DNA from: Apium graveolens | Lineage: Eukaryota; Streptophyta; Magnoliopsida; Apiales; Apiaceae | NCBI RefSeq assembly: GCF_009905375.1 | Contig: NW_027417475.1 | Span: forward strand, 1 to 64,000 | Length of the DNA: 64,000 nucleotides | Direction of reading: 5' to 3' | Shown here: positions 14,461 to 26,880 of the stretch, piece by piece | Numbering within the stretch: the stretch's first letter is position 1 | How the letters are laid out: every line of letters begins with the position of its first letter | Program-made: the position numbers and the translations under genes | Notes under the pieces: model-generated | Database searches by the model: none | What the model was told of the DNA's origin: nothing | What the model saw: the letters and a program-made list of their open reading frames with translations, nothing else

Positions 14461-15096
14461 GCATTCAGTTGGGGTCGTCCGGAAGTGAATTGGAGCTGAA
14501 ACGAATGGAACTCTGTTTCCGAATAATCCTCGTTAGAGGGTAGTACACGAGGCCTGGAGAAATAATTGAGGCGGCCCATTTTTTCGATTTCTTTTCATAA
14601 TTTGTCCTTATCGATTTATGAAATTGCATTCGCGTCCATTCGGGGTCCTCCGGGAGTGAATCGGAGCTGAAATGAATAGAACTCGGTTTCCGAATAATCC
14701 TCGTAGGGGTAGTACACGATGTCTGGAGCAAAAATTGAGGCGGCCCATTTTTCGATTTCTTTTCGTAATTTGTCCCTGTGGATTTATGAACTTGCATTCG
14801 CGTCCATTCGGGGTCATCCGGAAGTGAATCGGAGCTGAAAAAGAATGGAACTCGATTTCTGAATAATCCTCGTAGGGGTAGTACACGAGGTCTGGAGCAA
14901 AAATTGAGGCGGCCCGTTTTTTCGATTTCTTTTCGTAATTTGTCCCTGTGGATTTATGAAATTACATTCACGTCCATTCAGGGTCGTCCGGAAGTGAATC
15001 GGAGCTCAAATGAATGGAACCCGTTTTTCGAATAATCCTCGTAGTGGGTGGTGGTACACGAGGTCTGGAGCAAAAATTGAGGCGGCATATTTTTTC

Positions 15097-16962
15097 GAAT
15101 TCTTTTCATATCCCAATGGATTTATGAAATTGCATTTGCGTCCATTCGGGGTCGTCCGGGAGTGAATCGGAGCTGAAACGAATGGAACTCGATTTCCGAA
15201 TAATCCTCGTAGGGGGTAGTACACGTGGTCTGGAGCAAAAATTGAGGGGCCCGTTTTTTTAATTTCTTTTCATAATTTGTCCCTATGGATTTATGAAATT
15301 GCATTCACGTCTGTTCGGGGTCGTCCGGGAGTGAATCGGAGCTGAAACGAATGTAACTCGGTTTCCGAATAATCCTCGTAGGTGGGTAGTACACGAGGTC
15401 TGGAGAAAAAATTGAGGCTGCCCATTTTTTTGATTTCTTTTGATAATTTGTCCCTATGGATTTACGAAATTGCATTCGCGACCATTCGGGGTCGTCCGGG
15501 AGTGAATCGGAGCTGAAACGAATCGAAATCGATTTCTGAATAATCTTTGTATGGGGTAGTACATGAGGTCTGGAGCAAAAATTGAGGCGGCCCGTTTTTT
15601 TTTATTTCTTTTCATAATTTGTCCGTATGGATTTATGAAATTGCATTCGCGACCATTCGGGGTCGTCCGGGAGTGAATCGGAGCTTAAATGAATCGAAAT
15701 CGGTTTCCGAATAATCTTCGTAGGGAGTAGTACACGAGGTCTGGAGCAAAAATTTAGGCGGCCCGTTTTTCGATTTCTTTTCATAATTTATCCCTATGGA
15801 TTTATGAAATTGCATTCGCATCCAGTTGGGGTCATCCGGAAGTGAATTGGAGCTGAAACGAATGGAACTCGGTTTCGGAATAATCCTTGTTAGGGGGTAG
15901 TACACGAGGTCTGGAGAAAAAATTGAGGCGGCCCATTTTTTCGATTTCATTTCATAATTTGTCCCTATGGATTTATGAAATTGCATTCGCGTCCATTCGG
16001 GGTCCTCCGGGAGTGAATCGGAGCTGAAATGAATAGAACTCGATTTGCGAATATTCCTCGTAGGGGTAGTACACGATGTCTGGAGCAAAAATTGAGGCGG
16101 CCCATTTTTTCGATTTCTTTTCGTAATTTGTCCCTGTGGATTTATGAAATTGCATTCGCGTCCATTCGGGGTCGTCCGGAAGTGAATCGGAGCTGAAACG
16201 AATGGAACTCGGTTTCTGAATAATCCTCGTAGGGGTAGTACACGAGGTCTGGAGCAAAAATTGAGGCGGCCCGTTTTTTTGATTTCTTTTCGTAATTTGT
16301 CCCTGTGGATTTATGAAATTGCATTCGCGTCCATTCGGGGTCGTCCGGAAGTGAATCGGAGCTGAAACGAATGGAACTCGTTTTCCGAATAATCCTCGTA
16401 GGGGGTAGTACACGAGGTCTGGAGCAAAAATTGAGGCGGCCCGTTTTTTCGATTTCTTTTCATAATTTGTCCCTATGGATTTATGAAATTGCATTCGCGT
16501 CCATTCGGGGTCCTCCGGGAGTGAATCGGAGCTGAAACGAATGGAACTCGGTTTCCGAATAATCCTCGTAGGGGGTAGTACACGATGTCTGGAGCAAAAA
16601 TTGAGGCGGCCCATTTTTTCGATTCCTTTTCGTAATTTGTCCCTGTGGATTTATGAACTTGCATTCGCGTCCATTCGGGGTCATCCGGAAGTGAATCGGA
16701 GCTGAAACGAATGGAACTCGATTTCTGAATAATCCTCGTAGGGGTAGTACACGAGGTCTGGAGCAAAAATTGAGGCGGCCCATTTTTTCGATTTCTTTTC
16801 GTAATTTGTCCCTGTGGATTTATGAAATTACATTCACGTCCATTCAGGGTCGTCCGGAAGTGAATCGGAGCTGAAATGAATGGAACCCGTTTTTCGAATA
16901 ATCCTCGTAGTGGGTGGTGGTACACGAGGTCTGGAGCAAAAATTGAGGCGGCATATTTTTTC
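15097..16962. repeat. Higher-order repeat unit, 11 monomers (1866 bp)
   Basis: This is a reference HOR unit, measured from one gaattc marker to the next. The cyclic order of monomer types is: A, ctcggtttctg; B, ctcgttttccg; C, cctccgggag with acgatgtctgg; D, aacttgcattcg; E, attacattcacg with gtgggtggtggtac; F, acgtggtctgg with gaggggcccg; G, cacgtctgttcgg with gaatgtaactc; H, gtatggggtagtacatgagg; I, cgaaatcggtttccg with gggagtagta; J, catccagttggggtc with cgttaggggg; K, gaatagaactcg with gaatattcctcg. The gaattc site and the shortened catatccctatgg segment lie at the E/F junction. The next unit repeats this at offset 1866. Confidence 0.88.
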
Positions 16963-18828
16963 GAATTCTTTTCATATCCCTATGGATTTATGAAATTGCA
17001 TTCGCGTCCATTCGGGGTCGTCCGGGAGTGAATCGGAGCTGAAACGAATGGAACTCGATTTCCGAATAATCCTCGTCGGGGGTAGTACACGTGGTCTGGA
17101 GCAAAAATTGAGGGGCCCGTTTTTTTAATTTCTTTTCATAATTTGTCACTATGGATTTATGAAATTGCATTCACGTCTGTTCGGGGTCGTCCGGGAGTGA
17201 ATCGGAGCTGAAACGAATGTAACTCGGTTTCCGAATAATCCTCGTAGGTGGGTAGTACACGAGGTCTGGAGAAAAAATTGAGGCGGCCCATTTTTTTGAT
17301 TTCTTTTGATAATTTGTCCCTATGGATTTACGAAATTGCATTCGCGACCATTCGGGGTCGTCCGGGAGTGAATCGGAGCTGAAACGAATCGAAATCGATT
17401 TCTGAATAATCTTCGTATGGGGTAGTACATGAGGTCTGGAGCAAAAATTGAGGCGGCCCGTTTTTTTTGATTTCTTTTCATAATTTGTCCGTATGGATTT
17501 ATGAAATTGCATTCGCGACCATTCGGGGTCGTCCGGGAGTGAATCGGAGCTTAAATGAATCGAAATCGGTTTCCGAATAATCTTCATAGGGAGTAGTACA
17601 CGAGGTCTGGAGCAAAAATTGAGGCGGCCCGTTTTTCGATTTCTTTTCATAATTTATCCCTATGGATTTATGAAATTGCATTCGCATCCAGTTAGGGTCA
17701 TCCAGAAGTGAATTGGAGCTGAAACGAATGGAACTCGGTTTCCGAATAATCCTCGTTAGGGGGTAGTACACGAGGTCTGGAGAAAAAATTGAGGCGGCCC
17801 ATTTTTTCGATTTCATTTCATAATTTGTCCCTATGGATTTATGAAATTGCATTCGCGTCCATTCGGGGTCCTCCGGGAGTGAATCGGAGCTGAAATGAAT
17901 AGAACTCGATTTCCGAATATTCCTCGTAGGGGTAGTACACGATGTCTGGAGCAAAAATTGAGGCGGCCCATTTTTTCGATTTCTTTTCGTAATTTGTCCC
18001 TGTGGATTTATGAAATTGCATTCGCGTCCATTCGGGGTCGTCCGGAAGTGAATCGGAGCTGAAACGAATGGAACTCGGTTTCTGAATAATCCTCGTAGGG
18101 GTAGTACACGAGGTCTGGAGCAAAAATTGAGGCGGCCCGTTTTTTTGATTTCTTTTCGTAATTTGTCCCTGTGGATTTATGAAATTGCATTCGCGTCCAT
18201 TCGGGGTCGTCCGGAAGTGAATCGGAGCTGAAACGAATGGAACTCGTTTTCCGAATAATCCTCGTAGGGGGTAGTACACGAGGTCTGGAGCAAAAATTGA
18301 GGCGGCCCGTTTTTTCGATTTCTTTTCATAATTTGTCCCTATGGATTTATGAAATTGCATTCGCGTCCATTCGGGGTCCTCCGGGAGTGAATCGGAGCTG
18401 AAACGAATGGAACTCGGTTTCCGAATAATCCTCGTAGGGGGTAGTACACGATGTCTGGAGCAAAAATTGAGGCGGCCCATTTTTTCGATTCCTTTTCGTA
18501 ATTTGTCCCTGTGGATTTATGAACTTGCATTCGCGTCCATTCGGGGTCATCCGGAAGTGAATCGGAGCTGAAACGAATGGAACTCGATTTCTGAATAATC
18601 CTCGTAGGGGTAGTACACGAGGTCTGGAGCAAAAATTGAGGCGGCCCATTTTTTCGATTTCTTTTCGTAATTTGTCCCTGTGGATTTATGAAATTACATT
18701 CACGTCCATTCAGGGTCGTCCGGAAGTGAATCGGAGCTGAAATGAATGGAACCCGTTTTTCGAATAATCCTCGTAGTGGGTGGTGGTACACGAGGTCTGG
18801 AGCAAAAATTGAGGCGGCATATTTTTTC
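16963..18828. repeat. Higher-order repeat unit, 11 monomers (1866 bp)
   Basis: This is a second, almost identical copy of the preceding 11-monomer unit. Type K, A, B, C, D, E and F monomers align at exactly offset 1866. Next-unit spacing is again 1866 bp after the Tekay insertion is removed (18829 to 34857 minus 14162). Confidence 0.88.
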
Positions 18829-19803
18829 GAATTCTTTTCATATCCCTATGGATTTATGAAATTGCATTCGCGTCCATTCGGGGTCGTCCGGGAGTGAATC
18901 GGAGCTGAAACGAATGGAACTCGATTTCCGAATAATCCTCGTCGGGGGTAGTACACGTGGTCTGGAGCAAAAATTGTGGGGCCCGTTTTTTTAATTTCTT
19001 TTCATAATTTGTCACTATGGATTTATGAAATTGCATTCACGTCTGTTCGGGGTCGTCCGGGAGTGAATCGGAGCTGAAACGAATGTAACTCGGTTTCCGA
19101 ATAATCCTCGTAGGTGGGTAGTACACGAGGTCTGGAGAAAAAATTGAGGCGGCCCATTTTTTTGATTTCTTTTGATAATTTGTCCCTATGGATTTATGAA
19201 ATTGCATTCGCGACCATTCGGGGTCGTCCGGGAGTGAATCGGAGCTGAAACGAATCGAAATCGATTTCTGAATAATCTTCGTATGGGGTAGTACATGAGG
19301 TCTGGAGCAAAAATTGAGGCGGCCCGTTTTTTTTGATTTCTTTTCATAATTTGTCCGTTTGGATTTATGAAATTGCATTCGCGACCATTCGGGGTCGTCC
19401 GGGAGTGAATCGGAGCTGAAACGAATCGAAATCGGTTTCCGAATAATCTTCGTAGGGAGTAGTACACGAGGTCTGGAGCAAAAATTGAGGCGGCCCGTTT
19501 TTCGATTTCTTTTCATAATTTATCCCTATGGATTTATGAAATTGCATTCGCATCCAGTTAGGGTCATCCAGAAGTGAATTGGAGCTGAAACGAATGGAAC
19601 TCGGTTTCCGAATAATCCTCGTTAGGGGGTAGTACACGAGGTCTGGAGAAAAAATTGAGGCGGCCCGTTTTTTCGATTTCTTTTCATAATTTGTCCCTAT
19701 GGATTTATGAAATTGCATTCGCGTCCATTCGGGGTCCTCCGGGAGTGAATCGGAGCTGAAATGAATAGAACTCGGTTTCCGAATATTCCTCGTAGGGGTA
19801 GTA

Positions 19804-19808
19804 CACGA
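19804..19808. repeat. Target-site duplication, left (Tekay element)
   Basis: The five bases cacga immediately before the LTR start (tgtaataacccc) match the five bases after the element end at 33966-33970. Five-base duplications are usual for Ty3/gypsy integrases. Confidence 0.95.
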
Positions 19809-21838
19809 TGTAATAACCCCAATTTTTGGAAATTTTTTTGAAACCCTTATGAATAGTATTTTTGCTGAATGAGAAAAGTTTTCATGCCACACTATGTAGG
19901 GGTTCTGTTATGGATATTCTGAGATTTTATTAGTACTCTACATGGTATATAAGTGTATGTAAAGATCGTCAGAATCCAATTCCGAACACTTTGATTTTTC
20001 CCGGAAATCCACTAGATACGGAAAGAATTGAGTATAAGGTAACAGGATAAAAAGGATTTAAATTAATGGATTATAAGAGAGGATCGAAAAAGGAATATAA
20101 TATATTGAGAAAGGTTAAGGGAACCTAAATAATAAGATCCCGGGTATGATCCCTCAAACGATAAACGAAAACGAAAGTTAAGCGAACCGTATAACAGATC
20201 AGCGGTCATTAGGCAAGCAATTACGAGTTAATCAAGGAGGTTAGGGATGATGATGTCATCAAACCAACAAGGTGTGGACAAGTGGAAGCATTATGACATG
20301 TGCAAGATGACATAAGCATGACAAGGGGTTTTGTTTTGTTGGTTGATTTTGGGCCATGTAAAATTTACCATGGTAAAAAGCTAAAACATTTTCCAAGGCC
20401 AAAAAGGAGAAGCAACCAAGCAAATATCATAAAACACAAAAATTAGAAGTTGACTTTCCTATTTCAAGAAGAAAGCTCTCGGCTAAAACAAACCCAGCAA
20501 CTTCAAACTGCCATATCTCCTTCAATACTCACTCAAATGTTGTGTTCTATAGCTCGTTGGAAAGGTATTGAGATTTCCTACAACTCTTGTTCACAAGTCT
20601 CTTCCAAATAAGCATGGTAAGACCCTCATTTTTACAGTTCTTTAAATCGGACTTTTAGAAACTTCAAAGCCTAACTTTGTGTTCTTGATTTCTTTGGAAA
20701 GATCAAGCTTGTAGGAGGCTCCCTAAAGCTTCCTAGCAACTTAACACCTCCCAAGGAAGGTATAAATCTTCACACCCTTTAGTAATAAGTTTGAATGTTG
20801 AAGTTTGGAGATGGTTTGGATGGATGAGTAGTAATTTGAATGATAAGCATGATTCGAGCTTAATTGTTAAGTAGTTTATTTGAATTTGGAGATGTTATAA
20901 TATATGATTGGATTGAGATCCTTGAGCTTATTATGACTGAAATCAGTAGCATTGATGTGTATCTTGAGTTGTTGTTGATTGGTAGTTGGATTGATATGAT
21001 TTGGAATGGTAAAAATTTGGGAAATCACGTAAACATAGCCGTCGTAACGTCCGATTTTCTTTAGACTGTTTTTGTGCATAACATTAGGACCCGAGAACCC
21101 CCTGATATATTATGACCATTGCCATGTTTAGATAGTTCGTGTTACGAGCTTCGTTTTGATATGTAGTTCATTCGATTCCGATGCACGGTTTAGGAGAAAC
21201 GACCGTTTTAAGTAACGGCGTTTCGCGACCGAACCATTACCCCTCGCCTTACTTTGAAACCTTGGTTAAGGACCTTAAAGGGTTAATTAATGTATGAAAC
21301 ATTTATGGTAAGTGTGTTAGGCAGTTGGTAAGACACTCGCGAAGGAATCGCTTTAAAACTCGTAATGGTTAAATTATTAAAAATGGTGGAGCCGAGGGTA
21401 CCCGAGTGACTTAAGCGAATCAGTAAGCGCAGAACAAGTGTTAGAGTCTAAGTTAATTAAAGTATAGATTTACAAGTGACTTTGGTTTAATTCCAACTTA
21501 CTTGTTGTTTATAGGTTACCAGACTCGTCCCGAGCCATTTGTAACCCCCAGTCGCTCAGGCAAGTTTTCTACCCGTTATACTGTTGTTGTGATGTATATA
21601 TGTATATGCATTATCTTGTGATAGATGCATGTTGGTTAATTAGCAACTTTTGCGATATATTGAAGCATGCTGATATGGTATATATATGCATGCCTATTTC
21701 GTATTCTTGCCATATATATCTGTTGCTTCAGTTGATAATACCTATGCTAGAGAATAGCAGTAATTTGCATATACCCTTAGTATAGGGACCCAAAGGTGAA
21801 AACATTTTCTAAAACCGGGAGTCGAGGATCCCGAGTAG

Positions 21839-21839
<1 letters not shown>

Positions 21840-21873
<34 letters not shown>
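21840..21873. repeat. TA microsatellite in the 5' LTR
   Basis: An uninterrupted TA run of about 17 units. The matching run in the 3' LTR is about 6 bp longer. Confidence 0.95.
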
Positions 21874-21875
<2 letters not shown>

Positions 21876-21921
21876 TTATAGTTTTCAAAACTATTAATCG
21901 AATAAGGTTTATTCGATAACT

Positions 21922-22191
21922 TTATTTTATTATTGAATATTATTTCGAATATTCATCCGAGGACTTATGACTCCTTTATTTTATTATTGAATATTATTTC
22001 GAATATTCATCCGAGGACTTATGACTCCTTTATTTTATTATTGAATATTATTTCGAATATTCATCCGAGGACTTATGACTCCCTTATTTTATTATTGAAT
22101 ATTATTTCGAATATTCATTCGAGGGCTTATGACTCAGCTTATTTTATTTATTGAATATTATTTGAATATTCATTTGAGGATCTATGACTCC
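21922..22191. repeat. 54-bp minisatellite in the 5' LTR
   Basis: There are about five tandem copies, the last diverged. The unit contains tcgaatattcatccgagga and cttatgactcc, for example at 21961 and 22015. Because 54 is divisible by three it yields a spurious 73-codon repetitive frame. Confidence 0.92.
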
Positions 22192-24130
22192 GATTATTTG
22201 CTGAGATATATTCTTTATTTTATTAAAGAATAAGGTGTCGATAATCAAACTCACTTTTGATTATTCAAATAAAGATAGTACTTTCGTATAGGTATATCTT
22301 TGGTTATTTAATATTCATTTCAAGTATAAGTTTTAAAACTTCTACTTCAATTATTTTTATAAAGATTATTCTTTATTGGAATATTATTTAAATAATAATA
22401 TTCAGATATTTTCTAATATATTGGGACTGATTTACCCTGTTAAATCAGCATCACTCCAAACATTCTAAAAAATGTTTTGCGAGTCTTCAAAATGATTTTT
22501 AAAAGTTAGAGCGGATCCCAAAACTCATTTTTATATTTGAGATCCTCCTTTCGAAGGGGATTTAAATACTCGCTCAAAACCTGAGGGATCCGGCTCTGTG
22601 GTGTGTTTTATATTCGCAACAAGGTTGCTGTTTTGATAAATGAATTGATTACTTACCCAACACTCGGGAAGTAAAATTCTTGGAACAAGTTAATCCATTA
22701 ACAGGCATCGCCTGGGAAATATCGGTGAGTTTTCCTTTCCAACTAGATACGACTTCTTGGTGGAGCCGTATCAACAAGTTTCTACTTGGGGAAAGGGGGA
22801 ACGAGCTTTATGTTTCAGAGTCATGGATTTCATCTGAACTAGGAGTGGCGTAAGTGGTCGAGTGGCGCCGGCCCAGCCTTATTATATTGGCCCAAATGGC
22901 CTGGAAGTTCCGCTAAGGCGGTCCATTCCTTAGGAGTTTAGTGTTCGGTTGACAAGTAAATCCGACAAGTTCTCCTCTACATGTAGAAAATGGTGGGGTT
23001 GCACTACTACGACTGATCATCGTAAGTGGTCTTCCTGGCGCGGAAAACTCCCGTAATGAGTTCATCATCCAATTGGATATTTCTGCAACACTACCCAGAG
23101 CACTTCGATAGAAAGGCTACGGTTGGGCGATTGTTGAGTGTTGGCAGGTTCAAGTTTTCAAAATGATGTTTGCATCAAATGAAGTATCTCGTAACTTCAT
23201 TTTATTTTGATGATATTTCAAAGATTTAATCTATTCAAATCTGGTCTTGTAGTCTCATCTATGTGATGAACTTTTGAAACTAATTATAACTTGAACGGTG
23301 GTAGTTCAAGTAGTATTTGGAAAAGATGTAAGTATATTGGAGTATCTTGTAACTTCATCTTTTAAACTTATATCTAGTAAATGATTATCTTATGCATGAC
23401 AAAGATTTTCAGAAAAACGTTGAGACAAGGTTAGATATATGAGATCACCTTGCAACGATATTTTTATATAGTTATACACTGAAACTCTGTGTGTATTATG
23501 CATGGAAGAGGACTTCCAATATTTTGAAAAGTATATATGTATATATATATACTGAATATTTTGCGACTTCATCGCATTAAGATATCAACTTGGTTCATTT
23601 CTTTTGACCAAGACTTTCATGAGTACTATGAGAAGGCTCATATATTGTTAATCATTATACATATTATTTTGGTGGGCTTGCTGCTCACCCTTGCTTTCTT
23701 CTTTCATCACACAACATCAGATAGACAAGATGAACAGGACCAAGCTCCCAATTCGCGAGTGGATAGGAAACGTTCCGCAGCTTCCTATAGGCATTGAAGT
23801 CGCTGTAGCTGAGGTAGGAACTACCCATAGGCTAGGCTTTTAACTTTTGATGTACCAGATTTATGTATATTATGAATTGTAATAATGGCAAGGAAAATGT
23901 AAATTTATTCAGAAAACCTTTTAAGGTGTATTCGCAGATAATTGTGGAATAAAACGACTTGTGATTATTTTTGGATATTCATCTCTGAGACTATAACTTG
24001 TGGTGTGTGTGTTTATTATGGGGTCACAGTAAAGAGTAGTTGATTATTTATTAAGATTGGGTGTTATTAAGGGAAATGGAACTCGTGACAACCCGGATCC
24101 CCGACCCCGGATTTGGGGGTGTTACAGAAG

Positions 24131-24142
24131 TGGTATCAGAGC
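24131..24142 (+). other. Primer binding site, initiator tRNA-Met type
   Basis: The motif tggtatcagagc starts four bases after the 5' LTR end. It is the usual plant initiator tRNA-Met complement used by chromoviruses. Confidence 0.92.
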
Positions 24143-24298
24143 TAAGTGTTATAAACCTCAGAGATGATGGGACGTTAAGATAATAAGTTCACTAAGATAA
24201 TAAGAACTCTTGCCAAGTTCATAGTCGGGCTACCTAACGTAGTACTGACAGTTAAAACCCTTATGGGAACCCTTATAAATATCGTGATAGAAGCGTAG

Positions 24299-24508
24299 TT
24301 CGTTATCGTAGATGGTAGCGGGACTCCGAACCCTGAGGTTGAGGAGCAACAGTACGATGATGTTTTATTACTAATTGGAGATCGGATTGTGGATCCGATA
24401 GAGTGTCCTAAGGCAGGACCGGATGATGTTGATATTGAGGATGTAGCGGTTGAGGATGTTGTCCTAGAAGGGATAGTTGTTGAGGAGGATCCTGACAAGA
24501 ATGAATAA
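24299..24508 (+). pseudogene. Acidic open remnant downstream of the PBS, origin unknown
   Basis: A 69-codon stretch stays open between stops and is very rich in Asp, Glu, Val and Ile (for example the run EDVAVEDVV), with no start codon that fits. It may be a leftover of the element's gag leader or of another protein. I cannot assign it. The Ser/Thr-rich frame on the opposite strand (24175-24534) is its shadow. Confidence 0.4.
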
Positions 24509-24649
24509 AGGACCACTGATGAATTGATGACCATGGTTAGGTCGACTACCAGAGGTAGGATTGGTCGTTCAAGTTTGTAAAAATAGTAGCCCCCTTTAAC
24601 GCGGCTTACTCATAAGACTGAGAAGTTCGAATAGACAGAGAAATGCGAG

Positions 24650-25380
24650 AACAGCTTTTAAGAACTAAAGCAAAGGTTGGTGACGGCCCCTATGTTGGCG
24701 TTGCCGGATGGTAAAAGGAGATTTTGTGATTTGTAAGTGACGCTTCGCATAATGAATTAGGGTGCTTCTTATACAGCTCAGCAAGATAATCGCGTCCGCG
24801 TCAAGATAATTAAGGGAATATAAAATTCGATATCCCCACCCATGAGCTTGGGCTCATGGCAATAGTTTTGCCCTAAATATTGGAGGCACTACTTGTATGG
24901 AGAGAAGTGCGAGATTTACCTAAGCCATAAGTGCTCTAGTACATTTTTACGTAGAAAGAGAGCTCAACATACGCCAGAGGAGGCGGTTAGAGCTAATCAA
25001 GAATTATGATTGAGAGATTTTTTTTATCATTCGGGGAAAGCCAATGTGGTGGCTGATGCCCTTAAGTAAAAAGGAGAGACTCAAGATGATAATGTCTTTA
25101 AGAGAGTTTATAAGAGATTTTGGAGTTAGAAGTGAAGGTAACCGGAGCCGGTACCGAAAAGCTGTTTGAGATTGCAATACAGCCCGAATTATTGGAAAAG
25201 AACATATTGTGCCAGAAAAAGTGATGAATGAAGGCAGAGAGCCAACAAATAGATAAGAGATTAATACCGAGAAAGATGATAAGGGAATAATGAGGTATTC
25301 CTACAGAATTTGGGTTCCAAATGTTCAAGAGCTTAAAGATGAGATCTTAGATGAAAGCTAGTTTGAGGAATAAGATTTAG
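24650..25380 (+). pseudogene. Misplaced RNase H to integrase N-terminus fragment
   Basis: Across several frames this stretch reads as the Tekay RNase H domain and the linker to integrase. A TAPMLALPDG-like start lies near 24670, NYPTHELGL-like residues near 24830, WRHYLYG near 24890, and HSGKANVVADAL near 25030. These are followed by an integrase N-terminal piece reading RIWVPNVQELKDEIL near 25300-25355. There are numerous stops and frameshifts. In an intact chromovirus this segment follows RT, but here it precedes gag. A second RNase H end lies at about 27375-27430, so the domain is present twice. Confidence 0.8.
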
Positions 25381-25394
25381 AGCAAACCCTGAAC

Positions 25395-25990
25395 GTGATA
25401 GTCAGGGAGGTCGCCATCAAGATAGAAGGAACCCATAACATAATGAAGTGGAAAATGAGGATTTAAAATGTATAAGATAACCCCAAGTATGGGAGAAGGA
25501 TGAAACATTTCATACTAAGGAAACAGAAAGTCGAGTAAGGAAAGGAGACCCGAGACGGCACTCCTATACGACAATTCATGGACCTGTCTAAAAAGGACTT
25601 AGACTATTATCCCCAACCACCACCCTGAGAAAACAATGCGGTGAGAAATTCTTTCAGGACCTTTAAGTCGCTAAGCCCTTAGAGTTCCAAGGAATAGGTT
25701 GACCCAGTCGAGGCAAGAGCCTGGCTAAAGGAAATAGAGGAATCATTTGAGATTATAAATGATTGACGAATCACAAAAGACTGTTTTGTCACTTACCCTC
25801 CTAAGAGAGAGGCCACCCGCTGGTGAAAGGCCAAGGAAGGCACGAAGCAAGAGATTATAATACACTGATTTAAGTTCAGTCAATTGTTTTCGGGAAAGTA
25901 ATTCCCAAAGATAAGGAGATAGTGTAAAAGCTTTAGAGCCAGAACAAAGGCAGACGAGTATGATGAATTATGAATCTAAGTGGTAAAAGT
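25395..25990 (+). pseudogene. gag remnant of the Tekay-type element
   Basis: Conceptual translation over shifting frames gives Tekay gag features. There is an IRQFMDL-like segment near 25580, FRTFKSL near 25655, VDPVEARAWLKEIEESFEI at about 25700-25757, and a WWKAKEGTK-like segment near 25830. Several stops and frameshifts make it non-functional. It lies downstream of RNase H and integrase pieces, contrary to the normal gag-first order. Confidence 0.8.
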
Positions 25991-26880
25991 TGTCAAGATT
26001 CGTTCTGGGGACACGAATCCAGAATGACGAGATGTTTGAAATCAATGCTTATGTTGTGTTGGTTCATGAAATAATGATAAGAGAAAGGAATATAACGGCA
26101 ATAGAGTTTGAGGAATGATAAGGGAGTTGGGTATGAGGAAACCCTAAAGACTCGTAGAAATAGAAATAGAAGAGTATGTAATCGTCAGGATGAGGGTGAT
26201 TCACCATGAGTTAAAATTGATGGTTGAGGGCATAAGAGATACATATATTTTATCCCCTGTAAGTTGAGAGGATTCGAGGGAACCTTGAGATAGTTCGAAG
26301 GATAAATATTGAGACATGGATAGGCTGAGGAGACAAGAAAGTAAGAAATTAGGAAAATTGGATGAAGGAAGTGACCCTCAAGAATGTGAAGTGTAAGACC
26401 GGTGGCTTGATACCCAGAAAGGGAGACGCCAGGTATGAAAGATATCCCAACATTGAGATGACTGTTGAGATAAACAACAAAAGTAAATAAGGAATTATTA
26501 AGAAGAAGTTCACGTTGAACACGACCAATATCTTCCAGAACATCCTTGTTATCGTTACCAAATTAGGCAAGAAAAGCGGATAACCGTTGTTATCTTTTGG
26601 AGGCCATATTGATTGACCTCATTTTGTATACAGATGTTATTGTGAAATTAGGCATATACTATCAAGGTGGGAATGATTGAATAAGACACCCTTATCAGGG
26701 ATATATGACTTGATTTATCCATGGAAGGATGCAGGTACCTTTTAAAGGTGGAATTAAGGATAGAACATCGGTAACTTAAAATGAATCCTAGGGGAATGCA
26801 TAAAGGTTGGCATTTCACCCTTAATAGGGACAGTATGAGTTTTGACAGTATGATTTGGAAAGGGTTAAGGTAACAATAAC
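25991..26880 (+). other. Unassigned decayed interior of the Tekay-type element
   Basis: By position this should hold the rest of gag, protease and the first half of RT. I find no motif I would defend, in particular no protease D-S/T-G and no RT core. A short DLIYPWKD-like piece near 26712 may be RT but is not convincing. Confidence 0.5.

Larger units (their letters stand above)
1..19808. repeat. Satellite array, block I (about 170-bp monomer)
   Basis: Head-to-tail tandem copies of a monomer of about 169-170 bp fill this block. Each carries recognisable anchors such as atgaaattgcattcg, gtgaatcggagctgaaacg, gtagtacacgaggtctgg and caaaaattgaggcggccc, followed by a T-rich tract. All copies point the same way. 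Monomers fall into recurrent types that follow a fixed order and form a higher-order repeat. Length close to one nucleosome plus linker and megasatellite organisation suit a centromeric or pericentromeric satellite, but nothing here proves centromere function. I do not recognise the family by name. The many 60-150 codon open frames inside it, mostly on the minus strand, arise from the periodicity and are not genes. Confidence 0.97.
19809..24126 (+). repeat. 5' LTR of the Tekay-type element (4318 bp)
   Basis: It begins tgtaataacccc and ends gggggtgttaca. It contains a TA microsatellite and a 54-bp minisatellite. The 6-bp length difference from the 3' LTR is explained by the microsatellite. Small open frames such as 23537-23797 occur in both LTRs but show no recognisable protein features and are not called as genes. 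Confidence 0.96.

Noticed and set aside
16500..16530. CENP-B-box-like ttcggggtcgtccggg in many monomers
   Set aside because: Spacing between TTCG and CGGG is one base too long and the central A is missing. Many monomers read ccggaag instead, and plants have no confirmed CENP-B box system.
63..19892. Dozens of 60-213 codon frames in the satellite, mostly minus strand (for example 15973-16614 and 17839-18480)
   Set aside because: They repeat the same peptide fragments in every frame because the monomer length is not a multiple of three and stops are rare on that strand. No start context, domain or codon signal supports coding.
23537..23797. 86-codon frame with a hydrophobic stretch, present in both Tekay LTRs
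   Set aside because: Presence in both LTRs follows from LTR identity. AT-rich composition explains the hydrophobic run, and no family is recognised.
24175..24534. 119-codon Ser/Thr-rich minus-strand frame after the Tekay primer binding site
   Set aside because: It is the complement of an Asp/Glu/Val-rich plus-strand remnant, which forces Ser/Thr/Ile codons. No other support.
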